Positions 8,719 to 16,807 of a stretch of 64,000 nucleotides of DNA are shown here, piece by piece. The stretch comes from JANQHO01 sp965218075 (GTDB taxonomy: Bacteria; Bacteroidota; Bacteroidia; Flavobacteriales; Schleiferiaceae). The translations under genes and the position numbers were made by a program. Positions within the stretch are counted from its first letter, which is position 1; each line of letters opens with the position of its first letter. The notes beneath the pieces were generated by a model that did no database searches, had not been told where the DNA came from, and saw only the letters and a program-made list of their open reading frames with translations. The DNA lies in NCBI GenBank assembly GCA_965218075.1, contig CBDCJZ010000003.1:1364001-1428000 (forward strand), in the 5' to 3' direction.

Positions 8719-10041
8719 ATGAAGAAAAAGTACGGGTACATTCTATATCCTGTGATTGTGCTCTCAGTTTCACTCATCATTACTCAATCCATCAAATATT
8801 CTGAAAAAAGTACGATTGATAACCAGCAAGCAGTCCGACAAGTGACAAGCGAAAAACCTCCACAATCCAAGCTACGGTATGGGCTTCCAGTCGATTTCTT
8901 TAAGATACACGACAAGATTATGGGTCGGGGGGAGAGTTTTAGTGATATATTGCTGGCTTACAATGTGGGTTACGAGGTAATTAACAAAATAGCTAATGAT
9001 TTTAGAGATGTTTTTGATGTACGATATCTGAGGATTGGTCAACCTTATTCGGTGTTTCTGAGTCGAGATAACAGTCTTAAAACTGCTCATTATTCTGCTC
9101 ATTATTTAGTTTACGAATCAAGCCCGATTAATTATTATGTATTTAATCTGAAAGATTCGATAAGAGTTTACAAAGGAAAAAGAGAGGTTACGATTAAACA
9201 AAAAGAAGTAAGCGGTATTATTGAATCTTCCCTATATGTTTCATTGCTGGACCGACAAGCTACGTCTGAATTAGCTCTTAAGCTTTCTGATATTTATGCC
9301 TGGACTATTGATTTTTTTCGCATTAAAAAAGGGGACAGTTACAAAGTAATCTACGAGGAAAAATTTATTGATGATACCATAAGCATTGGCATAGGTGATA
9401 TCATAGCTGCAGAATTTAATCATCGAGGAGGTTCTTTCTTCTCCTTTTTTTATCAAAAAGGAGAAGATTATTACGATTACTTCGACGAAGAAGGAAATAC
9501 TCTTAGGAGAGCTTTCTTAAAAGCCCCTTTAAAATTTTCCCGCATATCTAGCCGCTATAGTCTAAAGCGATTTCATCCCGTACTAAAGCAATGGAAACCA
9601 CACCTGGGAACGGATTATGCAGCTCCACATGGAACTCCTATTATGGCCACAGCAGATGGTAAAATAATAGCAGCCAGTTATGCCTCTGATAATGGGAAAT
9701 ATGTCAAAATAAAGCACAATTCCACCTATAACACTCAATATTTACACATGAGTCGTTTTGCTAAAGACATACGAATAGGCAAAATGGTAAAACAAGGTGA
9801 CGTAATAGGCTATGTAGGAAGTACTGGGTTGGCTACAGGTCCTCATGTATGCTATCGTTTTTGGAAAAACGGCAAACAAGTAGATCCTTATCGACAGGAT
9901 TTACCCAAAGCAGAACCGATAAAGCCTGAATATAAAAATGATTATCTCATCTACATGAAAGATTGGAAGCAAAAGCTTGATGAGATAATAATTGCTGAAG
10001 AGCAATATACTGAGCTACACTTGGCTTCAGCCAAAAGCTAA
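8719..10041 (+). CDS. M23-family (LytM/MepM-like) murein endopeptidase
   Basis: 440 residues. N-terminal membrane anchor or signal (~5-23), a long periplasmic linker domain (~50-270), then an M23 domain (~280-390). Zinc-site motifs: HLGTD (His295, Asp299), YLHMS (His343) and GPHVCYRF (His376). In classical LytM enzymes the last motif is HxH; here the second position is Cys378, which could serve as the metal ligand. From memory this HVC form recurs in Bacteroidota homologues, so the enzyme is probably active rather than dead. It would cleave peptide crosslinks in peptidoglycan. The 3' end overlaps the convergent recJ gene by 4 bases. Confidence 0.9.
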   Translation: MKKKYGYILYPVIVLSVSLIITQSIKYSEKSTIDNQQAVRQVTSEKPPQSKLRYGLPVDFFKIHDKIMGRGESFSDILLAYNVGYEVINKIANDFRDVFDVRYLRIGQPYSVFLSRDNSLKTAHYSAHYLVYESSPINYYVFNLKDSIRVYKGKREVTIKQKEVSGIIESSLYVSLLDRQATSELALKLSDIYAWTIDFFRIKKGDSYKVIYEEKFIDDTISIGIGDIIAAEFNHRGGSFFSFFYQKGEDYYDYFDEEGNTLRRAFLKAPLKFSRISSRYSLKRFHPVLKQWKPHLGTDYAAPHGTPIMATADGKIIAASYASDNGKYVKIKHNSTYNTQYLHMSRFAKDIRIGKMVKQGDVIGYVGSTGLATGPHVCYRFWKNGKQVDPYRQDLPKAEPIKPEYKNDYLIYMKDWKQKLDEIIIAEEQYTELHLASAKS

Positions 10042-11756
10042 AGAATTTCTTCACTTAGCTTCACGTCTTTAATGCGCATTTGTAGGCTTATTTCTCCGTT
10101 AAATTCATTTTCGTCTACATGGTAAGCTACTGAAATAGGCCGATTGGACTGTACTTTCCTTATCTTGTCAGCCATCCCAAACCCAACGCCCGTGATGATC
10201 TTACCATTCTCGGGGTCTTTTAATACTAGTCTTAAATGGTCTTTTCCTTTGCCTACTCGTTTGCTATAGCTAGTATTAACCAGCATATCAGTTTGAAAAG
10301 TGGGGGTCATATTTCGGGGACCAAAAGGGGCAAATTGTTTGAGTATTTTCCAGAAAGACCAGTTTATTTCTTCCATTCTTATTACAGCATTAATTTCAAT
10401 CTCTGGGCTTAGCTGTTCAGGTTTTATGCATTGACTTACTACTTCTTCAAACTTATTCTTGAAAGTTTCAAAAAGCTCTTTGCATAACGTAATCCCAGCC
10501 GCATATTTATGTCCACCGAATTCTTCTAGCAAATCGCTACATTCTTCCAGAGCTTGGTAGATATCAAAGTTTTTTACGGAACGGGCACTGCCGATAAGTT
10601 TTCCCTTACTTTCAGTGAAAATGATAGTGGGTTTGTAATGAGTTTCAACGAGCCTTGAGGCTACGATACCAATAACACCTTTATGCCATTTTTCATTAAA
10701 TAACACCGTGGTCTTACGATCTTCATCTTGAACTTCTTCCAGCAAGCGTAGTACTTCGGCAGTAATTTCTTGATCGATATCTTGCCGGATAAGATTATGA
10801 TCGTTAATTAGTTCTGATAATTCTTTTACTCTCTTCTTGTTAGGGGTGGTCAGCAGATCAACTACCAGTTTTCCATGTGATATACGTCCAGCAGCATTGA
10901 TACGTGGGGCAATTAGAAAGACTATATCGGCAATAGTAAACGGCTTCTCCTTTTTACCAGTAAGTTCTTTTAACTGGGCAAATGCTAATCGAGGGTTCTC
11001 ATTTATCTTTTTTAACCCATAGTAAGCCAGTATTCTGTTTTCGCCGGTAATATGAACTATATCAGCTCCAATGCTAACTACTAAAAAGTCCAACAAATTG
11101 TGCCATTCTTTATCAGCTAAATTCCAATCTTTGCAAAGTGCCTGTATCAGTTTAAAACCTATCCCGCAACCACTTAATTCTTTATATGGATAAAGACAGT
11201 CATCTCTTTTGGGGTCTAAAACAGCCATGGCTTTTGGAATTACCGTACCAGGTAAATGATGATCGCAAATAATAAAATCAATTCCTTTATTTTTGGCATA
11301 TTCAACTTTTTTCAGAGCTTTGATGCCACAGTCCAGTGCTATGATGAGTGCAGTTTGTTTTTCAGCGGCATAATCAATGCCCTCGTAGGAAATCCCATAT
11401 CCCTCTTCATAGCGGTCGGGTATATAAGTTTCTATGTTTGAATAGTACTGTTTAAGGAAAGAGTAAAACATGGAAACGGCGGAAGTACCGTCAACGTCAT
11501 AATCTCCGTAGATGAATATTTTCTCTTGCTTGCTCTTAGCTTGATTTATTCGTTTGACAGCCTTGCCCATATCTTTCATCAGATAGGGGTTATGCAAATC
11601 TTCAAGTTTAGGACGAAAAAAAGCCTTGGCTTCTTCGAAACTTTGAACTCCCCTCTGGACAAGAAGATCACAAAGCATAGGATTAATATTTAATTCTCTT
11701 TGAAGACGATCGCTTTTTTCGCGGGAAAAAGAGACCTTTCGCCATTGAAAATTCAT
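10038..11756 (-). CDS. recJ: Single-stranded-DNA-specific exonuclease RecJ
   Basis: 5'-3' single-strand exonuclease acting in RecF-pathway recombination, mismatch repair and base-excision repair. The DHH phosphoesterase motifs are clear: DYDVDGTS at ~85-92, CDHH at ~164-167, and the DHHA1-type GGHKYAAG near residue 430, followed by the C-terminal OB domain. Chosen start is the ATG at 11756 (572 residues, MNFQWRKV, as in other RecJ proteins); an upstream TTG at 11777 in the same frame would add seven residues not seen in the family. Confidence 0.95.
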   Translation of the reverse strand: MNFQWRKVSFSREKSDRLQRELNINPMLCDLLVQRGVQSFEEAKAFFRPKLEDLHNPYLMKDMGKAVKRINQAKSKQEKIFIYGDYDVDGTSAVSMFYSFLKQYYSNIETYIPDRYEEGYGISYEGIDYAAEKQTALIIALDCGIKALKKVEYAKNKGIDFIICDHHLPGTVIPKAMAVLDPKRDDCLYPYKELSGCGIGFKLIQALCKDWNLADKEWHNLLDFLVVSIGADIVHITGENRILAYYGLKKINENPRLAFAQLKELTGKKEKPFTIADIVFLIAPRINAAGRISHGKLVVDLLTTPNKKRVKELSELINDHNLIRQDIDQEITAEVLRLLEEVQDEDRKTTVLFNEKWHKGVIGIVASRLVETHYKPTIIFTESKGKLIGSARSVKNFDIYQALEECSDLLEEFGGHKYAAGITLCKELFETFKNKFEEVVSQCIKPEQLSPEIEINAVIRMEEINWSFWKILKQFAPFGPRNMTPTFQTDMLVNTSYSKRVGKGKDHLRLVLKDPENGKIITGVGFGMADKIRKVQSNRPISVAYHVDENEFNGEISLQMRIKDVKLSEEIL

Positions 11757-12097
11757 AAAAGTATTTTGCTTGAGCAAACTAAATTAATCTTTTTCCCATT
11801 TCTCACTTTTGCCTGTACATCTCAGGTTAGCATTACGACTAGTTTTAAGGGATTGCTTCTATAAAGTTTTTCAACGAACGTTATATAATCTTTAGTTACG
11901 GTTATTATAGCGGAATTTGGTTTCTTTTAAATGTCATGAAACATGTTTTTATTCATCCTTCTAAATTTAACATCCTGGTTTTGGCATATCCTCAGAATCC
12001 TTTTTTATGTATCTTTTTTCCATTGAATCATAACTAGTTACAAAGATATTCTCTTCCTAAACTAGCCACTCCCTTATTTTTAAATAGTTTTGTTAAA
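11757..12097. other. Spacer between recJ and serA, largely IS remnant
   Basis: About 340 bases. The segment 11837-~12000 is a decayed repeat shared with 57285-57455 (listed separately). No gene is seen in the remainder. Confidence 0.6.
11837..12000 (+). repeat. Decayed insertion-sequence end, copy A
   Basis: Begins GACTAGTTTTAAGGGATTGC and is recognisably related over ~160 bases to the reverse complement of 57285-57455. Shared blocks include TAAAGTTTTTCAA, GTTACGGTTAT, GTTTTTATTCATCC and TTTAACATC. The abrupt shared GACTAGTTT end and loss of any open frame suggest the terminus of an old IS. Confidence 0.6.
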
Positions 12098-13060
12098 CTA
12101 AACCTTAATCGGCAATAATTCTATGATTTGCTCAGCCAGTTCTTTCCCTATACGTTCTTGGGCATCTATAGTTGCAGCACCAATGTGAGGAGAAAGTGAG
12201 GTATAAGGACTCATCAGTACTTTCACACTGGGGGTAGGCTCATTTACAAAAACATCTAAAGCGGCATAGCGAAGTTTGCCTTTATTCAAAGCCTTTAACA
12301 AAGCTTCTTCATCTACTATCCCGGCCCGGGCAGTATTGATGATCCCCGCATTGTTTTTCATCATATTAATTTCCTTTTCCTCAATGATAACTTGCCCCGC
12401 TCCTGAAATGTGGATGGTAATAAAATCTGCATATTTCAAAACCTCTTCTAAGCTAACAGTATTTACTTTTATAAAAATCGTCTGACCATCGACAAAATCA
12501 ATCTCTAGTGTCTTCTCTTCTACGGAACGCTTATGAGCAATAACATTCATCCCAAAGCCATAAGCTATACGAGCTACTTCCTGACCGATAAAGCCAAAAC
12601 CGATAATACCTAAAGTTTTACCTTTTAATTCTATTCCGGCTGAGTAATTCTTTTTCAGTTCCTCGAATTTGCTATCTCCTTCCAATGGCATTTTCTGATT
12701 AGCATCAAAAAGGTAGCGTGCCATACCAAATAAGTGGGCAAATACCAACTCTGCCACTGATCGACTGCTAGCGGTCGGAGTATTAATTACACGGATTCCA
12801 TTTCTTTTAGCATGATCCACATCTATATTATCCATTCCTACACCTCCACGGCCAATTAGTTTAAGCTGCTTTTTACAAGCATCAATTAAGTTTTGGTGAA
12901 CTTTAGTAGCGCTACGTATCAGCAGAACATCAATGTTATTTTTCTTAATGTAACTTGCCAGTTGTTTCTGAGCTATCTTGATTACATCTACCTGAAAACC
13001 AGCTTCTTCCAGCTTTGATTTTCCAGATTTGGAAATGCCATCATTTGCGAGAATTCTCAT
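12098..13060 (-). CDS. serA: D-3-phosphoglycerate dehydrogenase (short form)
   Basis: Oxidises 3-phosphoglycerate to 3-phosphohydroxypyruvate with NAD, the first step of serine synthesis. 320 residues, so it lacks the C-terminal ACT/allosteric domains of long SerA forms and is unlikely to be feedback-inhibited through them. The Rossmann motif GFGFIG lies at ~154-159 and the 2-hydroxyacid dehydrogenase triad is in place: Arg245 (INTARAG), Glu274 (FVNEP) and His292 (SPHIGAAT). It lies 69 bases downstream of serC on the same strand, forming a two-gene serine operon. Confidence 0.92.
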   Translation of the reverse strand: MRILANDGISKSGKSKLEEAGFQVDVIKIAQKQLASYIKKNNIDVLLIRSATKVHQNLIDACKKQLKLIGRGGVGMDNIDVDHAKRNGIRVINTPTASSRSVAELVFAHLFGMARYLFDANQKMPLEGDSKFEELKKNYSAGIELKGKTLGIIGFGFIGQEVARIAYGFGMNVIAHKRSVEEKTLEIDFVDGQTIFIKVNTVSLEEVLKYADFITIHISGAGQVIIEEKEINMMKNNAGIINTARAGIVDEEALLKALNKGKLRYAALDVFVNEPTPSVKVLMSPYTSLSPHIGAATIDAQERIGKELAEQIIELLPIKV

Positions 13061-13129
13061 GATTTTTTCCTCTTAATTATACCCTTCAGCTATTCGTGAT
13101 GTAACAGAAGTATATTAATCACTAAACAA

Positions 13130-14203
13130 TTAGCCTTTAGTTCTTTCGAACTCTTTCATTACATCCGTCAACACTTGTACGCTTTCCAATGGTAGAGCGT
13201 TGTACATACTCGCACGATAGCCTCCTACGGATCGGTGTCCATTAATGCCATTAATACCTGTTTCATGCCACATTTTATCAAATTCTTCTACTGCTACTCC
13301 TTCCTTAGGTACAAAACAAGCGTTCATGTTGGATCGGTCTTTTATAGCCGCTGTTCCAATAAAGAGTGGATTGCGGTCAATTTCAGCATACATCAAGCTT
13401 GCTTTTTGCTGATTAACACCTTCTATCCAGTTTAATCCCCCATTATTCTTAAGCCATTGCAAGGTAAGCATGGAAACATATACCGAGAATACTGGAGGGG
13501 TATTAAACATGGAACCTTTTTCTATATGTGACCGATAATCTAGATAAGCAGGAATGTCACGTCCGGTCTTACCTAAAATATCTTCTTTCACGATTATCAC
13601 GGTGGTGCCGGCAGGTCCCATATTCTTTTGGGCTCCAGCATAAATTAAGTCAAAATCAGCTATGTTTATGGTTCGACTCAAAATATCAGACGACATATCA
13701 CATACATTTAAAGTATCCACTTTAGGAAATTCCTTAATTTGTGTCCCATATATGGTATTGTTAGAAGTACTGTGGAAATAATCTACATCTGCAGGAACGG
13801 TATATCCCGTGGGGATATGGTTATAATTAGAATCTTTAGAACTGGCAATCACGAGCACCTCTCCTAGTCTCTTAGCTTCTTTTATGGCTTTGGAACTCCA
13901 ATTTCCGGTGTCGATATAAGCAGCTTTGCCAGTCTCTTTTTTCATCAGGTTAAACGGTGCCATTACAAATTCTAGACTAGCCCCCCCTTGTAAAAAGAGT
14001 GTGGAGTATCCTTCAGGCACACTCAATAGCTCTTTCACTAATGCACGGGCTTTTTCCATTACCACCACCAAATTTTTATCTCGATGGCTAATCTCAATCA
14101 ATGAAAGATTCAACCTGTCAAAATTCAAAATTGCCCGAGAAGCTTGCTGCAAAACCTCAGAGGGGAGAATGCAGGGTCCACTTGAGAAATTATATATTTT
14201 CAT
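13130..14203 (-). CDS. serC: Phosphoserine aminotransferase
   Basis: PLP enzyme converting 3-phosphohydroxypyruvate plus glutamate to phosphoserine; it can also act in pyridoxal phosphate synthesis. 357 residues, normal for SerC. N-terminus NFSSGPCILP, the substrate-binding GGASLEF block at ~73-79, and the PLP-binding Lys193 in AGAQKNMGPAG. First gene of serC-serA. No serB is in the window. A TACTTTTG promoter element lies 38 bases upstream of its ATG. Confidence 0.95.
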   Translation of the reverse strand: MKIYNFSSGPCILPSEVLQQASRAILNFDRLNLSLIEISHRDKNLVVVMEKARALVKELLSVPEGYSTLFLQGGASLEFVMAPFNLMKKETGKAAYIDTGNWSSKAIKEAKRLGEVLVIASSKDSNYNHIPTGYTVPADVDYFHSTSNNTIYGTQIKEFPKVDTLNVCDMSSDILSRTINIADFDLIYAGAQKNMGPAGTTVIIVKEDILGKTGRDIPAYLDYRSHIEKGSMFNTPPVFSVYVSMLTLQWLKNNGGLNWIEGVNQQKASLMYAEIDRNPLFIGTAAIKDRSNMNACFVPKEGVAVEEFDKMWHETGINGINGHRSVGGYRASMYNALPLESVQVLTDVMKEFERTKG

Positions 14204-14240
14204 AGTATCACCTTAATATGGGGGTCAAATATGGGAGGAT

Positions 14241-14248
14241 CAAAAGTA
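14241..14248 (-). promoter_or_regulatory. -7 promoter element before serC
   Basis: Read on the minus strand this is TACTTTTG, matching TAnnTTTG, 38 bases upstream of the serC ATG. It would drive the serC-serA operon. Confidence 0.5.
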
Positions 14249-15148
14249 ACAATTTTACCAGTGTAAAAAGTTAAGTGACAATTAATTATCTTCTCCTTAC
14301 CAAGAAGAGGGTGCCTAAATTTTCTATTGATATTGACCATCTAATACCGTTATGGAAAGTAACGCAGTTTTCAAATCATTTACTCGTAAGAGTAACTCCA
14401 GGTATCATCTTTCTTAACTAACTGGAAAGAGCCATCTATTAATGCTCAAAATCATCAAGTATTTCCACGCAAGCAAGTTTGTGGATGAGTTTAATATAGT
14501 CGATTCTAAAGTTTAGGGAATAGGTGGAAATAATGGATCACTTAAAAAATGTAAGAGCACATATTTAGATGCAGACAAAATTTTTTAGAAGAGAGCCCGA
14601 TCTATTCAGTAAATCAAATTTTAATTTAAATTACAAGAAAAATCTTAATGTCTTAATGATTTATGAATACTTTACGAGTTTTTCATGTTCTGTAAGGTTT
14701 CATAAGGAAAAGCAAGGGCAACATCAGGTGCAGGTCCAACAATGTTTGTGCTCCTCACGTACTGTTGAGCATATTTTCCGCAAACTCTATTTTTCAGCAA
14801 CATTTCGTTGAAGTTAGGATACAGTTCATCATCCAGTGCAGTTTATCTACCAGGACTATTCGATCCTGTTTTTCTACATATCACTGTGGATGAAATTCAG
14901 CAATCCTCCATTTGTTTCCCCCGCAATTCCTAAATCAGTTTGCCTACCCAACTTGGAAAAGATTTTTCTCCATCCGCAGTGTAGACATTCTCAAGAAATG
15001 TTCGCATGGTATAAATGAGATTTTGAAAATCATATCATGATCTGCAAAGTCTCATTTGTAGGATTGGGAAAAACCTCAATCTTCTTTTAGAGTACTTTCT
15101 TCTACGTCAACAAGGCCCCCTTACTATGGTGATGCGAAGACGTGGACT

Positions 15149-15180
15149 GAAAACTTTAACAGCAATCCCTTAAACTAGTC
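15149..15180 (-). repeat. IS-end-like repeat, short copy
   Basis: Ends ...CAGCAATCCCTTAAACTAGTC, matching the terminus of the copy at 57421-57455 in the same orientation and of 11837-11874 in the opposite one. Only the terminal ~32 bases are recognisable. Confidence 0.5.
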
Positions 15181-15232
15181 ATGGCCCAGTTGTTAAATCC
15201 CAAGGGTCAATTTCAGAGTTCATCCCGAGCCT

Positions 15233-15264
15233 AAATTAAGGATTTAAGCTTAAGTCCTTAATTT
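15233..15264. repeat. 32-base near-perfect palindrome beside the restriction cassette
   Basis: AAATTAAGGA and TCCTTAATTT are exact inverted arms around a TTTAAGCTTAAG centre that is itself nearly self-complementary. It lies 27 bases outside the left inverted repeat of the restriction cassette. It could be a bidirectional terminator, a protein-binding site or a recombination scar. Confidence 0.6.
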
Positions 15265-15290
15265 AATCATCTACCTGTCAACTGATAATT

Positions 15291-15564
15291 CAAAAGTTTT
15301 AAAGTTACTTTACAAAGAAGCCTTACAAGGTGCTTCTGCTGATAATTTAAAAGCTCTTGCCTTAGAAAGTGAAAGTTTGTCTGTAAAAGATTTAGAGTTG
15401 TATAAACCTAAATTGTATAAAACGGGGCAAAAGTCTTGGGTGAGAGTAAAGCCCTTGCAAAGGGGGTAAATTTTAATATACATTTAGAACAGGGTGATGA
15501 TGCTGATAAACTGATTAAAGAGTTTCAGAAGATTCTTAAGCAATTAAGACTCAAGGAACAAGAG
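15291..15564 (+). pseudogene. Left inverted-repeat copy: frameshifted gene fragment
   Basis: About 270 bases, nearly identical over its first ~130 bases to the reverse complement of 19757-20028, then more diverged. In frame it reads KVLKLLYKEALQGASADNLK ... SVKDLELYKPKLYKTG and then meets a TAA, where the right-hand copy continues through QRGVNFNIHLE; a one-base deletion near 15465 explains this. The protein family is not recognised. It overlaps the 3' end of the PIN gene, which runs the other way. Confidence 0.65.
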
Positions 15565-16032
15565 TTTTTTTTGTGTTTCTCTTAGGTCTGGCATTTTTTC
15601 GGTTTGAATAAAGCCTTTGGCAAATTTAGATAAGCCGTTATCGTATGTATAAATACATTTTGCTTGATTTGCTACTGCTATGGAAACAATTTGGCAGTCA
15701 AATTTAACTTTATCTCGAGTATCTTCTTCACTCTTATTCTCATGATTTTTTTGCCATATTTCCGAAAATCTAAAAGCTGCCATCGAGTCAAAAGGAGCTA
15801 CTCTAAACTTCTTATTGAATAAATTAATTAATTCGAGCCTTTGGTTCTCATCTGTGGCCTTCATCAAAAGTTCGGCTACAACTACTGCAGGAATCATGGC
15901 CTTAATTTTTTCACTATAAAGATGCTGGATAAATGCTTGAGCAATCTCAACCATCTCTTCTTGACCCGGAGTCACTTCCCCCTTGATTCCCCATATTAAA
16001 ATATGAGTATCTAAACAAACGAGCTGCTTCAT
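15544..16032 (-). CDS. PIN-domain protein (VapC-like putative RNase)
   Basis: 162 residues with the acidic PIN constellation: Asp8 (CLDTHILIW), Glu54 (VVAELLMK), Asp112 (FDCQIVSIA) and Asp131 (IYTYDNG). PIN proteins are metal-dependent ribonucleases, many acting as toxins. The start codon directly follows the stop of the upstream 256-residue protein (TAGATG), so the two should be translationally coupled, as in toxin-antitoxin or defence pairs. The upstream protein does not look like a standard small VapB antitoxin. It is the last gene of the restriction cassette, and its 3' end runs into the left inverted repeat. Confidence 0.8.
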   Translation of the reverse strand: MKQLVCLDTHILIWGIKGEVTPGQEEMVEIAQAFIQHLYSEKIKAMIPAVVVAELLMKATDENQRLELINLFNKKFRVAPFDSMAAFRFSEIWQKNHENKSEEDTRDKVKFDCQIVSIAVANQAKCIYTYDNGLSKFAKGFIQTEKMPDLRETQKKLLFLES

Positions 16033-16803
16033 CTATATTTTACCCCTAAGTTGTTCTACAGCTTTAATTACGTCCTTTTCTTCTTTCCAGAGGTCTCCAG
16101 TAATTTTTGATAGTTCTTTTATTGCATCAGACAGAGGCGTATCTTCAAAAGAAGTCAATGACTCTATTTGAAAAGTTTCAATAGAGTAATCATCGATATT
16201 CCATTTTGCTTGCCCCATTACTCCTACCCATGTGTATAATCTATGAGCTAATTTTATTGCCATTTCCTCAGATGTATCGCAGTAAAGTAGATTTGTATTT
16301 GGTAACGAAAGAGCTACTTTAGGCTTTTTACCACCTACTCTTTCCACTTTGCCATAAAGGGTTGTACTTCCTTCAAGATATTTATTAGCTGGAATTTCTA
16401 TAATTGTATCAGGACTAATGGTCGCAGATGCAATTGTTTCATTCATATTATGAAATTCTATTGAATATCCTTTGTTTTTTGAGAAAGTTGCAATTTTTTT
16501 TAAAGACTCTATAGATTTAATTGGTAGTTCAGAAAAATTATTTTTCTTTATCACTGAGGTTAATAAATTCCATGAGAGCATAATTAAAGCCAGGTTAACT
16601 TTAAATTTAAGTTTGGTACTGCCAGTCTTAATGTCAATTAATCCAATAATTATTTCTTCAGGAGTTATCCCAGAATTTTCTTTCAAAACCAACGGTTTCA
16701 TGCTATCCTCAACAGAGTTTAAGAGTTCCGCTAGTTCTCCTATATTAAAATCTTCAGGATTAACCTTTTCACCGCTGATTTTTATTTCAAAAGTGTTATC
16801 CAT
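16033..16803 (-). CDS. Unrecognised 256-residue protein between restriction enzyme and PIN genes
   Basis: No family recognised. It starts MDNTFEIKISGEKVNPEDF, has a hydrophobic stretch at ~92-107 (LALIMLSWNLLTSVI) that could be a buried helix rather than a true membrane segment, and a central beta-rich part (~130-190) with YGKVERVGGKKPKVALSLP. The C-terminus is acidic and helical. It begins 4 bases after the Type IIG stop and its stop abuts the PIN start, so all three genes are one transcription unit. A role as partner or antitoxin of the PIN protein is inference from position only. Confidence 0.75.
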   Translation of the reverse strand: MDNTFEIKISGEKVNPEDFNIGELAELLNSVEDSMKPLVLKENSGITPEEIIIGLIDIKTGSTKLKFKVNLALIMLSWNLLTSVIKKNNFSELPIKSIESLKKIATFSKNKGYSIEFHNMNETIASATISPDTIIEIPANKYLEGSTTLYGKVERVGGKKPKVALSLPNTNLLYCDTSEEMAIKLAHRLYTWVGVMGQAKWNIDDYSIETFQIESLTSFEDTPLSDAIKELSKITGDLWKEEKDVIKAVEQLRGKI

Positions 16804-16807
16804 GTAA

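Larger units (their letters stand above)
14249..15290. other. Long gene-free spacer between serC and the restriction cassette
   Basis: About 1.04 kb with no open frame resembling a protein. It contains one IS-end-like repeat (15149-15180) and a 32-base near-palindrome (15233-15264). The rest looks like decayed DNA of unknown origin. Confidence 0.6.

Noticed and set aside
14569..15018. Two open frames of 80 and 60 residues
   Set aside because: No recognisable domain, no promoter or ribosome-binding context, and located in a decayed spacer.
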